Positions 36,300 through 47,497 of a stretch of DNA of 64,000 nucleotides are shown here, piece by piece. Every line of letters starts with the position of its first letter. The first letter of the stretch is position 1. This DNA is from Lumnitzera littorea. Lineage: Eukaryota > Streptophyta > Magnoliopsida > Myrtales > Combretaceae. The translations under genes were made by a program, and so were the position numbers. The DNA lies in NCBI GenBank assembly GCA_024138015.1, contig JAMXBB010000006.1:76414135-76478134 (forward strand), in the 5' to 3' direction. The notes beneath the pieces are model-generated. The model saw only the letters and a program-made list of their open reading frames with translations. It was not told the origin of the DNA and did no database searches.

Positions 36300-36665
36300 C
36301 CAAAATTTTATTAACTTGCTCATAACTTTCGAGCCAATTTCGATATCTTATAAATTTGGAATTCTAATCCTTATCCTTATTCGATTCTACTCTTATCCTC
36401 AATTGATCTTGGCTTTATCCATAAGTGATTATTTTTATCCTGAATTGACTTTATATATCCTTATCCAATTGTATCCTCATCCATCTTCATGTCTATCCAT
36501 TCACATGCTTATCCACTTTTGTGCTTATCTTCTTTCATATGTATCCACTTCCATCTGTATCCTTTTTTGGTCTTATCTACTTCCATTCTTATTTTCTTTG
36601 TTCTTATTTATTCTTGCCATCATCCATTTTCTTTCTTATCCACATGTATTATTACTTGGGGGCTA
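36300..36665. repeat. degenerate TTATCC-rich tract
   Basis: The plus strand repeats TTATCC, TATCCA and TTCCAT at irregular 10-20 base spacing. The open frames here are a result of the composition. Confidence 0.6.
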
Positions 36666-36954
36666 AACTAGTTAAGAAATGTAAAATTACTTAGGTTGAT
36701 CTCCCTTATATCCTTACTATCCCACCTAGCTTCCAAATCAGGGAAGTTTTTGAGTGAGTGCAGCAACGGAGCACTAGTCCTTAGCATGAATCTTTTATGA
36801 ACTATGCCCAAAGCATTTGAGCAGGATAGGACTAGTTCGTTTGACTGCTTTTTCGTTTCAGATTTGGTCTTTTTTGTTGGGGAATATTTCGATTCTAGTA
36901 TTAGCTCCTCCTCTGACAACATACGAGAGAGCAGTAGTTATTGACTTGATATGG

Positions 36955-37310
36955 CTAAGAAACGTAAGGTCATTTAATGGTTAAGAAAGGCAAAGTGAGG
37001 TTGCTTAATGGTTAAGTAACTTAATGGGCATGTAAAGGTTAAATAACTTAATGGTTAAAAAAGGTTAGTTGTTTAGTGGGTAAGTAACTCGACGGTTAAG
37101 GTGAGATCACTTAATGGTTAAGTAGCTTATTGGGTAAACAAAATTTATTTAGTGCTTAATTGTAAGAAAGCATATAAGGTTAATAAATTGTGAAGAAACC
37201 TAAATTACTTAATGGTTAAGCAAGTAGGGTTGCTTGATGATTAAGTAATTTAGTGGCCAAGCAACAGTTACTTAGGAGTTAGGTAACTTATTGGTGAAGT
37301 AAGCATACAA
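36955..37310. repeat. degenerate TTAATGGTTAAGTAAC minisatellite
   Basis: At least ten imperfect copies of a unit around TTAATGGTTAAG(TAAC), spaced about 20-35 bases apart, for example near 36972, 37003, 37041, 37110 and 37210. Non-coding, within intron 3. Confidence 0.75.
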
Positions 37311-37734
37311 GGCTACCTAACGTTCAAGATTTATATAAGTAGGGTTCACTGAATTGATATTGCATTTTTACTTAGGTAATTTTGAAGAGCATACATATTT
37401 GATGTTTCAAATAAATCTTTATTTGGTATGCTTTGATCTCAATGCATCTGGTCTTGATAATTTTTTCCTTTGTAAAGATCTTTTATAGACTGATTTTAAA
37501 TAGCTTAACATGTCTGAAATTTTTATATAAGATATTCGGTATGGTATGTTGTAATTCTTCTTTATACCTAACCTATTTTATAAGAATACATTGTTTTACA
37601 AGAAATATTAACTACTCTACAGCTCACACGCCGGATTAAGGGGCATTACCGAATGCTCTACTGAACTTCATCGGGGACCAAGGGCATTAAGATCAAACAG
37701 CTTCTATTGGAGTTCTTCCTGCAAAAATTTGTTT

Positions 37735-37850
37735 GTGCTAGTATAGCTGGCCACATCTGTTGTAGTAAGTGGAAAGTGTGCATGATTGTTAATAACAATT
37801 ATGCAGACACTTTCCACTTACCACAGCAGTGTCACGATAGAGCTAGCTAC
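37735..37850. repeat. near-perfect palindrome (long hairpin)
   Basis: The core 37757-37829 pairs CTGTTGTAGTAAGTGGAAAG with the complement of CTTTCCACTTACCACAGCAG, and continues through GCAT/ATGC and ATTGTTA/TAACAAT to the centre with only two or three mismatches and a two-base bulge. Weaker pairing (GCTAG, ACA/TGT) extends it outward. It may be a MITE remnant or a small-RNA precursor; I recognise no known microRNA. Confidence 0.75.
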
Positions 37851-38132
37851 ATAAGCATGGGGTCACTGACTACAGTCAAAACAATGTTTTTATGCATCTA
37901 CATGGATTTGGTAGGATGAGTAGGAATTTATGAATGCATTTGCCAATTGCCATATTTTGTTAAGGTCAGTGAGGAATGCCAATTACATTTGTTGGATTCT
38001 TCCAGGCTTCAAGAGGTTAATTTTTGGATCTTAATGCTGGTTTACAGACTCATTCTTCTGAAGCTGATTAGGTAGCTTCTACTACATTATTTGCAAAATG
38101 CAGTTTTTTACTCCCTCCTAGTTTCTTAGCAG

Positions 38133-38197
38133 CTTACTACCGTGGAGACATGGCATTTTGCTGGTTTATGATGTCACCGATGAAGCATCTTTCAATA
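38133..38197 (+). pseudogene. RABE pseudogene exon 4
   Basis: Acceptor TTAGCAG at 38126-38132; donor GTACTT at 38198. It reads AYYRGDM, then after a one-base loss LLVYDVTDEASFN. Phase with exon 3 (one base) and exon 5 (two bases) is kept, supporting the splice assignments. Confidence 0.82.
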
Positions 38198-38389
38198 GTA
38201 CTTGTTCTGTCCTTTATTGCAAGCAAATTTAAGTTGCCTTTAATCTCTGCGAAAATTTCCTTTTTTTTTTTTTGACACTACATGGATCAGAACCATTTTG
38301 CACATACTCGTGTGCCACTTCCTTCACATTGGTGTCAAAGTACTCAGAGAAACCTATACCTAACTTATTTTGCACCTTTGGCATTACAG

Positions 38390-38454
38390 ACAGTAGAAAC
38401 TGGATTCACAATATTGAGCAGCATGCATAAGCTGACATGGATGAAAGCAAGAGG
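38390..38454 (+). pseudogene. RABE pseudogene exon 5, internally deleted
   Basis: Acceptor ATTACAG at 38383-38389; donor GTATGC at 38455. It reads SRNWIHNIEQHA, then jumps to ADMDESKR. About a dozen residues between these blocks, including the N-K of the NKxD motif, are missing, and an in-frame TAA arises at the junction. The flanking residues are well preserved, so this is a small deletion and not general decay. Confidence 0.82.
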
Positions 38455-38730
38455 GTATGCAGCAATATGTGTCTCTTATCTTACGTGGTGCCTTGTGGAT
38501 TATACATGATGGATATAGTGAATTATGGCAGTGCTTTTCTCATTAGATTCATAATCCATGTCTCAGCATACTGAAAGAGAGCCATTTATATTTTCGGTCA
38601 TTTTTGTTTATATGATGTTTTTGTTTTACTGAATAAAAAGCAACACGGAAAAACATAAGCTGATGGTTACTGAGGCAGTCACCCTCATCAATTATGTTGA
38701 TACATATTCTGGGAATATGCTTCTTTCTAG

Positions 38731-38793
38731 GCTGTGCCTACCTCCAGGGGTCAAGCACTTGCTGATGAGTATGGAATTAAATTCTTTGAGACT
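38731..38793 (+). pseudogene. RABE pseudogene exon 6
   Basis: Acceptor TTTCTAG at 38724-38730. The open frame reads AVPTSRGQALADEYGIKFFET. The donor is GCAAGT, the common non-canonical GC type or a decayed GT. Confidence 0.85.
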
Positions 38794-38867
38794 GCAAGTA
38801 CAAAGCTCTTGATGCTATTAGGCCATATGTAGTCTGGATCTTTTACCGGGACAATTGTGATTAACAG

Positions 38868-38960
38868 AGTGCCAAGACAAATCTAAATGTGGAGCAAGTT
38901 TTCTTTTCAATAGCAAGGGATATAATGCAAAGGCTTGTGGACACCGATTCTAGGACCCAG
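38868..38960 (+). pseudogene. RABE pseudogene exon 7
   Basis: Acceptor TTAACAG at 38861-38867; donor GTATCT at 38961. Fully open, 31 codons beginning SAKTNLNVEQVFFSIARDI and ending DTDSRTQ. It contains the intact SAK guanine-base motif. Confidence 0.88.
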
Positions 38961-39057
38961 GTATCTCCAATGTCCATATGCATATCAATGATCATTGTAG
39001 TGGCATGAAACTACGTGATAAATTCAAGGCTTCTTACCCTTCACTTGTATTCTGCAG

Positions 39058-39222
39058 CCTGCAGCAATTAGGATTAACCAACCAGACCAGGCACCCAGAG
39101 CTGGTCAGGTTGCATCAAAGATTGGCATGCTGTGGCTTGAATGGTTAATGGGGCATGAGATTGATAATTCTAGTCTGCACAGGCAAAAAACTGATTGTGA
39201 TCAAATAGCAAGATGCTTGTAG
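39058..39222 (+). pseudogene. RABE pseudogene exon 8 and lost C-terminus
   Basis: Acceptor TTCTGCAG at 39050-39057. It reads PAAIRINQPDQAPRAGQVAS in frame. The next bases still contain GCATGCTGTGGC (Ala-Cys-Cys-Gly), but shifted out of frame, so the frame runs on to a TAG at about 39220-39222 and the double-cysteine geranylgeranylation signal is lost. Confidence 0.8.
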
Positions 39223-42170
39223 TTTCCTAGCTGTCATTCTTTCAACTTATCTAGTGTGGAAAGTCTGGTTCATACCATATAAGCATTTTTCATGATGGCG
39301 GGTGCATGCACTTTTCTTGCTTTTCTTTTTCCTTTCTCCTTCCCTGTCCGATTGTAAAGATCGAGTCTAATATCAATAGAAGGAATGATGGGCTTGTTTC
39401 TTTGTACTCAAAGAAGGAGGAGGAGGGTTTTGACTTCACTTCTTTTTTCTTCTTGCCCTAATGTGTTACATGCACCGGACTGGAGTCATAACGTATACAA
39501 CATTCTCTATTACGTCCGGTTACAGGTTTAAAAAAGAAAATTTTCTTTCTTTCCAAAATTGATATCACGTTTTATGACAAACAAGTCCGTAAAAGGCCCC
39601 AAGTTTTTCTTGATGAGTATTTTAATAAGTGCCATTGGGGGTATTAGTTAAGATTTTCCTTTATATTACGCACTAGTCTTTTAATTTCGTGCATGAAATG
39701 TTTAAACTGGTTCTTAAATTCTTATCGCGAGGGAAATATTCCCTGACTAGTTGATGGAACGCACCAAAGCGATACAATCATCTGAATTGAAAGTGTTATT
39801 TGTTGACGTTCGGAGCCTGGGATATATATATATATATATTCCATTGAAACAACCGCTACCCTAAAATGGGAAAATACCCCATTCTTTACCTAGTTTATTT
39901 TATTTTAATTTTTTAAAGATGTTATTTTACCATCCTTTTTTATTCTTTTTCTTTTTTCTCTTTTGAATATTTTGGTGCTTTAAATTTTTGAAATGAGAAT
40001 GATCCTGCATATTGAAAAAGTTAATAAAATGATGACAATAATAGTAACAAACAAAAGAAAGCCAAAACCAGGCGAAAGAGTTGAGTAGGTGTCTTGAGAT
40101 TTCAATTACACGTTATTATGGTCAACATCCAAAATTTTGCAAGTTTGATATCTTCGATTTTTATTATAGTTTGCAGATAATAATAGGTAGACATTTCTAA
40201 ATAGGTCGCTGTAGATGAAACGTTACGTCGAAACATTATCCCCAATCTCGTAGTTAGTCTTTATTTAAAAATTCTATTGAACCATTCATTTGAGAGAAAT
40301 CCATCTTTAAACTATGGTATAGGTCATGAGTTCAATTATTTATGGCTTGCAAAATCAAATATCACATGAAGAGTTACCTATGTTAAAGTTTTGAGATGCT
40401 GAACTATGTCTTTTCTAATTTTTTCTTCTCTCTAATATATTTTTTCCCTATTTTTCTCTTTCTCTTTATTTCCTCTTCCCTAATAATAATTTATTTTCTC
40501 AATTTCTTTAGTTTTTCTTGATTTTTCCCTTGAAAAACTAATGTACCAAAACAAAAGCAAATTAAAGTTTGCGAATCAAGGTAGAAAAGATACGGAAGTT
40601 TTAGACAACTCTACCGTCATTGTTTCATATTTATGATGGCATTTACACTGAAAGTCTCTTATTTATCTCTTTTTGAAAGTATATGAACCAATATAAAAAG
40701 AATAATAAGTTTGAAATAAAAACGAAGATGTGTGAAACTCGAGACAATTTTCCTTGGTGATTTCCCAACTTTATTCCGCGCATAAACGTAGGGTAAAAAT
40801 AAATGCCATTTTATCGAATTTGTGTTGGGCAATTTTTATCTTGATTGAGAAAAATAGAATACACTAGGTAATACATGCTGTGTATACATATGTATGGGTA
40901 ATTAGCAGTCTTGTTTGAATACGGGATAGCATAGGTGACAGTATTTTTCTTAAAATTTTATTATTTCTATAATTATATTTAAATATAATTAATAATTATA
41001 TATCATGTATATATTTAAGTCCACAATATGCCGTTGCCAATTTTTATACCGACGTCAAATCATATGATAAGGTTAGCTGATTGGAGTAACCATCATGTGT
41101 CCTCGTTGGCATGAGATCCTAGCAGCAGATCAAATAGGCACAGTTCAACGTACTCTGGGTCTGGCCACATAACACCAAATTTTGTCTTCTCAGCTTTCCT
41201 CTACCAGTACTAACCATGCGGACCAACGGCATAATCAATTTTATTGAGAGATTAAACGTCATGCTGATTTAAATGTATATTTTAGCTCATAATCATAGAA
41301 CCACTTGATGACTAATGCTAGGATCACAAATTGCTATTCATGCTACGTAGAATGAAGAGAGCATAACATACAATATCTTTTGTATTTTAAAAATGCGATA
41401 ATAAGATTAGTACATTTACATTTAGGTTATACTTTTAGTTTAGTTGATTTGTTTCTTCAAAAACCTCTAAATAGAGCCGTGCGTGTTATTAAACAACTTA
41501 ACCAGAGATTGGAAAGAAACCTATTTCTGTAATTTGACAATGTCTCCAACAAGTTTATTGTCAAAATAAATAGTTATACTTCAAAGTCTAAGTATTGTAT
41601 CTACCAAGAAGAGTAGCCAATATCTATTGAGTTATGTGAAATTATTATTTTATCCAGTTAAGTAAACAATGGTTGTAGTTACCATATATTGTAGTCGGAA
41701 TAGTTCTAACATTTGAGATGCAAATTTAAATTTAAGGTATAACTAAACTATTCACGGCATTCAATTACATCCAATACCTTATTACTGCTTTGTATTCTCA
41801 TCTCTATAATTCGATTAATTGCATTTAAATTTATATGCAAATGGCATAAGTCAAAACGATAGCAACAAATTATAAGTAATTGATTCTAACCACGAAATTC
41901 AATTCATTATTCTCTATTAGCGTCCTTAATTTTGGAATAATATCACATTTACTAACTTTATTTTGGGTTAATTTGTAGTCAACATTCCCATTGAGTGTTC
42001 ATATTACTAGTTCACAATGGTTGACTGTTTCTTTAATTGAGTGATAAATGCAGCACACAATAAATTCAAACAGGAAATTTAAAATTGGGTTGCAATTAGT
42101 GTTAGCCATTAATTAGTTAGTATAGTCACAAGTAAGGAAATAATGCATTTTACTGTTATTAATTGAGTGT
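39223..42170. other. non-coding region after the Rab pseudogene
   Basis: The first few hundred bases are former 3' UTR. The rest is AT-rich with homopolymers and a short (TA)n run near 39820. No coding frame, RNA gene or element end is supportable. Confidence 0.5.
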
Positions 42171-45000
42171 TCATTTTACTTTACCCTACAAATTTTCCTC
42201 AAGAGGCTCTCCCTAAATACTAAGCCTAAAACTCTAGATACAAGACTTACACCTAGGATTACAAAATAGGCCATCCAAAAATAAAAAATTTACAAATCAT
42301 AGCATATACATGCCCTAGAACATGGTCGTGATCTCAAGGCGTGTTCTTTGCCTTCATGTGCAACTTTTATTTTTCAATTCCTGGACAAGAGGCACATGGC
42401 CAAGTTACACAACTTGGTTTTGCACAAGTTCCTCTATGGACATTATTTCTTGTTTGGATCATGCACCTTTTCATTAAAGTTCTAAAACTCCATAAAATCA
42501 CTCGAAAACTTATTGAAAGCTTCTAAAACACTTGCAAATGAAATGATAACCAATTAAGCCCCAAATCATCAACAATTAACACAAATGATAGATAAAATTA
42601 TACAAAACTACTCTAAAATATATATGCTAAATGTGTGTTATCAAATTCCCCCATATTTAAGCATTTTCTTATCTTCAAACAAAACAATTAAAACAAAACT
42701 AGGACAAATTTAACAATATCTCCTATGATTTTGAAAAGTGTATCCTCAATTTGAAGGGCTTTGCAATCTTCTTTAAAATCACCCTTTGCTCTTTCATTAG
42801 TGATGACCTTAGAACACCTAGATATTAACATTGGAGAACTAATAAATTTCAACAATCAATGCACATAATCCAAAGTTAGTCTTATCACTTAAAAAGAAGG
42901 AAAATTAGAGATAAAAACAAACATTAACAAACCAAGAAAAGTCATAAGAATTTCACAAATCCAATCTTAGAGGAGAGAGATATTCCCTGTACTCTTCTTG
43001 TTACAAAAACTCAAATTGGATGCATATTATGTCAATTCATCCTTTGATTGTCTCCTTAGTATATATTTTTCATTGGAAGGATTTTTCAATCCATTTCAAT
43101 TCTTTAATTAAGCATGATTTTGTTGGTAATGGGAAATAACCTTATTCTTGTGACGGATCAAGGTTGATCCAGATTGTCTTAATTCCCATCTTAGTAATGG
43201 GAAAGAATTTTCCTCTTTTGATGGACCAAGGTCGATCCTTACTAATCTCAATCAACTTCCATAAATTGGTAGTGGGAAGGAACTTTACTTTTTTGATAGA
43301 TCAAAGCCAATTCTTACCAACTTGTAATTTAATTCATTTGATTATTCTTTTTGCCTCCAACTACTTTAATTTTTTTAGGAGACTTTCAAATGACAAATCT
43401 CATTTGTTTATCCAATATAAAAAATTTTAGGAAAAATAGAATTAGATAACTATCCTCTCAAATTAAGCTTAGAAACATAGATAACTAGTCCTTAGCTTAT
43501 CAATATCTATCCTAATATAATTCGTAGTCTAAGTTTAAGTAACATTGAACTCTAGATCATGGGATTTAACTACTCAAATTTAGCAAAGTGAACTAAGGTC
43601 ATAATGAATTATAGTTTAATTGTGAAAAAAATTTGCTTAATTATATAATGGAATGTAAATTTTTTAAGTTATTCTTAACTAGAACTATAAAGAAACTTAA
43701 GCGTATTGTATTCAATCTAAATACAGTTGTTAACATATATATTTCAATATCTCCTACTCTTTTCTCTCACACTTAAATTGTACATTGTCCTCAATTTACA
43801 TCATCATGAAAGCACAATATAATTAAAAAAGGAAAAAAAAAAAAGATAACCGAGACTTCCTAGGTTTTCAGTTTTATTGATATTGATAATTTGTGTCTAG
43901 ATCCAAATCATGGTATTCGATGTCAAAGGTTCATTACAATATGAAAAGAAAACAAACTACAAAAGAGAAAAAGTTAACGAAAAGAAAAACTAAATTTCTA
44001 CTGATTCTAATATGTCAGTTATCATGTTCTTGCAATGTTGTCCAAAATAAAAAAATCCTAAATAAGAGTGGACCAAGCAGTCAAAAGCAAAAGTTAGTCT
44101 AAAATTATTATAGCCATCCAATAAAAATAACCAAAAAAAAAAAAAAAAGAAAACTGAGTCTTTGGCAAATTGAAAAAATAAACTCAATCCTTTTCACTAG
44201 AGGCATTCTCATCTTCGACTTCTTCGGAATCATCTTCATTATGGGAGTCTTAGATGGGGGTGGTTGGGGTGGGGTAGGGTGATGGTGGCAAAGGGATGCA
44301 ATGATGCTCTAGAATTGCTTCGATAGCTAACCTCATATGCTTGAGCTCATGTTCCAATGTTTTTTGCTTTTAATTAGCTTTGCCATCATCTTTTTAATAT
44401 TTCCTAACGTTAAAGATCTTAGCTATTAGGATGATATGGAGGGCTCATCTCTCTTTGGTGTTGGTAATGAGGCATTACATGCTTCTTCTTGGATTTCTTC
44501 TTCTTTAGGTACCGAATGTGGGGATACTAGGATTGACTTAAGGCTTATGGGGGTAGGGTGATGGACCAACTCCATTGAAGGGAGATGATTAAATAAACCA
44601 ATTCCCTTCACTAATCGGATACTGAAAAGTCCTGTAAAGATATACCTGACTCTCCATTCTATAGCTTAGCTTCTTAAAAAGAAAGCCATACGAACTCCCA
44701 AATTGATTAGGTGTTGCATAGCCAAGCTATGCAGAAAAATGATGTCAACCAAGTTAACAAACTTCGTGTCATTTTTCCTTCCTTTACAATCTTAGTTAGA
44801 ATCTAATGAATAATTTTTAAAATAGGATCTCTCAATTTTGAGGCTTTAGATATACCTAGAGTGTACATTAAGTCACCTATGCTCAACATGGCCTAAACTT
44901 GTACAACTCTTACCCCTATTAGCAATTTTATTGGTAGATTACAATACTTAGCCATTCAAACATATTCTTTTGAATATACACCTAGGGCCACTAATATTCT
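42170..45000 (-). mobile_element. minus-strand Athila/Tat-like retrotransposon fragment
   Basis: On the minus strand, CTTAAATATGGGGGAATT lies at about 42644-42661 just before TGATAACACACATTT, which has the form of a polypurine tract followed by an LTR start. A second tract (ATTGAGGACAATGTAC, then TTTAAGTGTGAGAG) lies at about 43765-43797. The minus-strand frame at 44800-44426 reads a decayed protein region (VNLVDIIFLHSLAMQHL, then an open run of 61 codons) resembling the extra ORF of Athila-type elements. Tandem repeats between pol and the 3' LTR, as at 43123, also fit this group. No RT is seen, and boundaries are approximate. Confidence 0.4.
43123..43340. repeat. three tandem degenerate repeats of about 70-75 bp
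   Basis: Units start at 43123, 43191 and 43266 with TTGGTAATGGGAA-, TTAGTAATGGGAA- and TTGGTAGTGGGAA-like sequence. Each carries GGATCAAGG/GGACCAAGG/AGATCAAAG about 35 bases on. Confidence 0.8.
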
Positions 45001-45299
45001 CCCAAATTGCATGTATTATTGCTTATAAATGAAAAGTAAGGAAAAACAACAATTTGGAGGCAAGAAGATTACGACTAGGATTGGACCTATGATCTTGACC
45101 CGTGATAATGCCTAAGGGTAAGCATGCACATCAAGACAAGAAACACTACTATGATTACACCTATGTTCCTGCCTGTGATTGGACCTGTGATCTTTGCCTG
45201 TGTTCTTACTTGATTATAATACAATTTGGACGAAGGTGAAAGAAAGAGTCTACAGTTAGAGCCTACTTGGTTTGGTTTAGGTCGAAGCTTAATCACTTA

Positions 45300-45595
45300 A
45301 GGATGTCCAATTCCCCTTAAGATCGGGTAGTGTCCTAGCAGACCAACTCATTGTTTCGTACGTTGACCAGTATGCTCAACAAGTTAGTACATCTACTTAG
45401 AAGCTTTGGTAATTATGTTGGCACACATGAGAGTTTTGTACTTAGGTTAGAAGTAGAGTGAAAAATGGAGGTCAGAGTAGGAATCTTTGTCTTTAATGGG
45501 GCTTCAAGCTAATATTCTTTGCATGAATCTTTAGAGTCCTTTAGCTCAATTGCATGTAATCGGTTTGGGGAGTTGATTCTTATCATTTTCTTAGG
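45300..45595 (-). mobile_element. DB 3' LTR, alignable part
   Basis: The right edge GATTCTTATCA at 45595 matches the right edges of the LTRs at 48355 and 60325. Similarity (TTTAGAGTCCTTTAGCTCA, AAGAATCTTTG.CT) can be followed left to about 45420 and then fades, so the LTR is truncated or strongly diverged. Confidence 0.55.
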
Positions 45596-47497
45596 GTAAA
45601 AAGGATTTGTCTTCAAATTCAAAGTGATCTTGGGCTCTTGTACTATTCTAGTTCTTGCGAGGTCTTTGTTTAGTCGATGGGGAATTAAGTCGGATACATT
45701 GAAGGTGGAGAAAACACCATAGTTCTTGAGTAATTCAATTTAGTAGGCGTTGTGGTTGATTTTATTTAGGACATTGAATGGACCATCAACTCATAGAGAT
45801 AACTTGCTCTATCTTAGGTGCAAGAATCATTCTTGGCTGAGGTAAATCCATACTAAGTCTCCTAATATGAAAGAAATAGTTTGGTGGCTATGGTTGAACT
45901 TAGTAATCTTCTTAGCCATAGACCGATGTTGCTATTGCAATTCTTGGGTTTGATAGACTCTAAATTGACTCTGTTTAGTAGTTGTAAGGGTGTTGATCAA
46001 ACATAAGGGAATGGTGCAATTGAAGCCATAGACGACCTCAAATGGAGTCTTCCTAGTGCTGCTGTGGATAGTGTGATTGTATGCTAACTTCACAACTAGT
46101 AGACACAGATTCTAATCCTTTAAGTTCTTTCCTATGACAACTTTGAGTAAGTTGCCTAGCGTCCCATTTACCACTTCAGTTTAGCCATTAGTTTGGGGAT
46201 GGCTACTGGAGTTGAACACAAGTTTAGTCCTAAGTCTTCTCTAAAAAGTCTTTAAAAAATAGCTCAAGAATTTGGTGTCGTGATTTGAAATAATAGTTTT
46301 TGGCACTCCATGTAGTTGGACAACTTCTTGCAAAAACAAATCAACAATATATAAAGCATTGTTAGTTCAACAGTACGAGATGAAGTGGCCATTTTGCTGA
46401 AGTGATCCAGTACAACGAAGATTGAATCTTTTTCCTTGGATGTTCGGGGCAACTTTAGGACAAAGTCCATGTTAAGGTCAGCCTAAGTTAAGGTTGTTGT
46501 GGTTAGAGGCACAAACTTTCCATGTGGTTCCCTCTTTCCCTTTGCCCTCTTGCATACTTCATAACTACCGATTATTTTATGGATATCCTTAGCTAAACTA
46601 GGTCAGTAGAAGTTTTCCTTTAATAGATTAGCTATTTTGTTTTCTCCAAAATAATTAGATAATTTACCACTGTGAGCTTCCTTAACCAACAGCTCAAGCA
46701 TAGAACAATTAGGTATGCACAACCTTCTTTCTTTGAATAGATAGCCATTTTTGAGGTAATATCCTCTAATAGCAACTTCTTCTCCACACTACTCAAGAAT
46801 AAGACCGGAACGGGGGTTATGAGCATACTTCTCAATGATAAGTGAAAATCTTAGTAATTTTGTTTGCAAGGTAGTCAGTAGGGTTTGTTAATGTGATAGA
46901 GCATTAGTGACCACATTGGTGCTTCTTTCTTATATGGAATCACATATGAAAAACCTTCCATAAACTCTTGGCTTACCTCTTCAAAAATTTGTTATGATTC
47001 CCAAGATGCTTCAATGACTTATGGTCAGTATAAATTACAAACTCTTGAGGTAATAAATAATGTTGCTAGACAATAAGAGCTTAAAAAAGAGAATTTAACT
47101 CTTTCTCATATACATAATAGTTCAACTCACTATGGTAAGTAATTGGTCATTGTTCTTGCATTTGGATGGAACCAATTCAAATGCTTGATGCATTACATTC
47201 CAGCTCAAATAGCTTTTCAAAATCAGGTAGAGCCAAGAAAGGAGTAGAGGTGAGCTTTTCTTTGATCTCTCTGAAGCTTTGCTCAACTCGGTCATTCCAT
47301 AGGAATCCTTCACTCTTCTTTGTTAACTAGGTTAAAGGGGGCTACAATAGTACTGAAGTTTTTAACGAATCACCTATAGAAAGAAGTAAGGCCATGAAAA
47401 CTTTGAATTTTAGTGACATTCTTTAGTGTCGGCTACTCCAAGATAGCTTGGACCTTTTTTTTGTTAGCTCGAATTCCTTATCTTGATACTACATATT
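45596..47497 (-). pseudogene. DB left half: integrase, RNase H, part of RT
   Basis: Minus strand, from right to left: RT connection fragments near 47400, RNase H remnants at 47320-46930 (tail run EFVIYTDHKSLK-like near 47030-46990), integrase zinc region 46800-46560, and integrase core 46470-46264 starting MDFVLKLPRTSKEKDSIFVV, then degenerate sequence to the LTR at 45595. Each part matches the DA copy at 48356-50290 in order. It is interrupted at 47497 by DA and continues at 60326. Confidence 0.75.

Larger units (their letters stand above)
20422..39222 (+). pseudogene. Rab8/RABE-type small GTPase pseudogene, introns retained
   Basis: All eight coding exons of a plant RABE (Rab8-class) GTPase can be read in order at 20422, 22346, 22502, 38133, 38390, 38731, 38868 and 39058, flanked by splice-like signals. 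The parent protein cycles GTP/GDP and directs post-Golgi vesicles to the plasma membrane. This copy is dead: a one-base deletion after codon 5; a stop in exon 2; P-loop glycine/lysine/serine context altered; switch II W-D-T-A-G-Q-E changed to WAIAGQE; a frameshift in exon 4; a deletion in exon 5 that removes the N-K-x-D guanine-specificity motif; and a frameshift that destroys the C-terminal Cys-Cys prenylation signal. Because introns persist it is a decayed gene copy, not a retrocopy. Intron 3 is about 15.5 kb and filled with retrotransposons. The Rab8 subclass is inferred from FKIRTIDLDGKRIKLQIW and the DEYGIKFFET block. Confidence 0.88.

Noticed and set aside
36256..36671. 136- and 60-codon frames, plus strand
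   Set aside because: TTATCC-rich tract. Two frames are open at once with Ser/Tyr/Leu runs and no motif.
36668..36922. 84-codon frame, minus strand
   Set aside because: Unrecognised, in intronic repeat-rich DNA. No start context, motif or neighbour supports a gene, though it cannot be excluded.
36955..37310. possible CRISPR-like or regularly spaced array
   Set aside because: Repeats are imperfect, spacing is irregular and the context is a plant nuclear intron. A minisatellite explains it.
37707..37919. 70-codon frame, plus strand
   Set aside because: It contains the palindrome at 37757-37829. There is no domain and no support as a gene.
42341..42526. 61-codon frame, plus strand
   Set aside because: It lies in the presumed LTR of the Athila/Tat-like fragment; no domain match.
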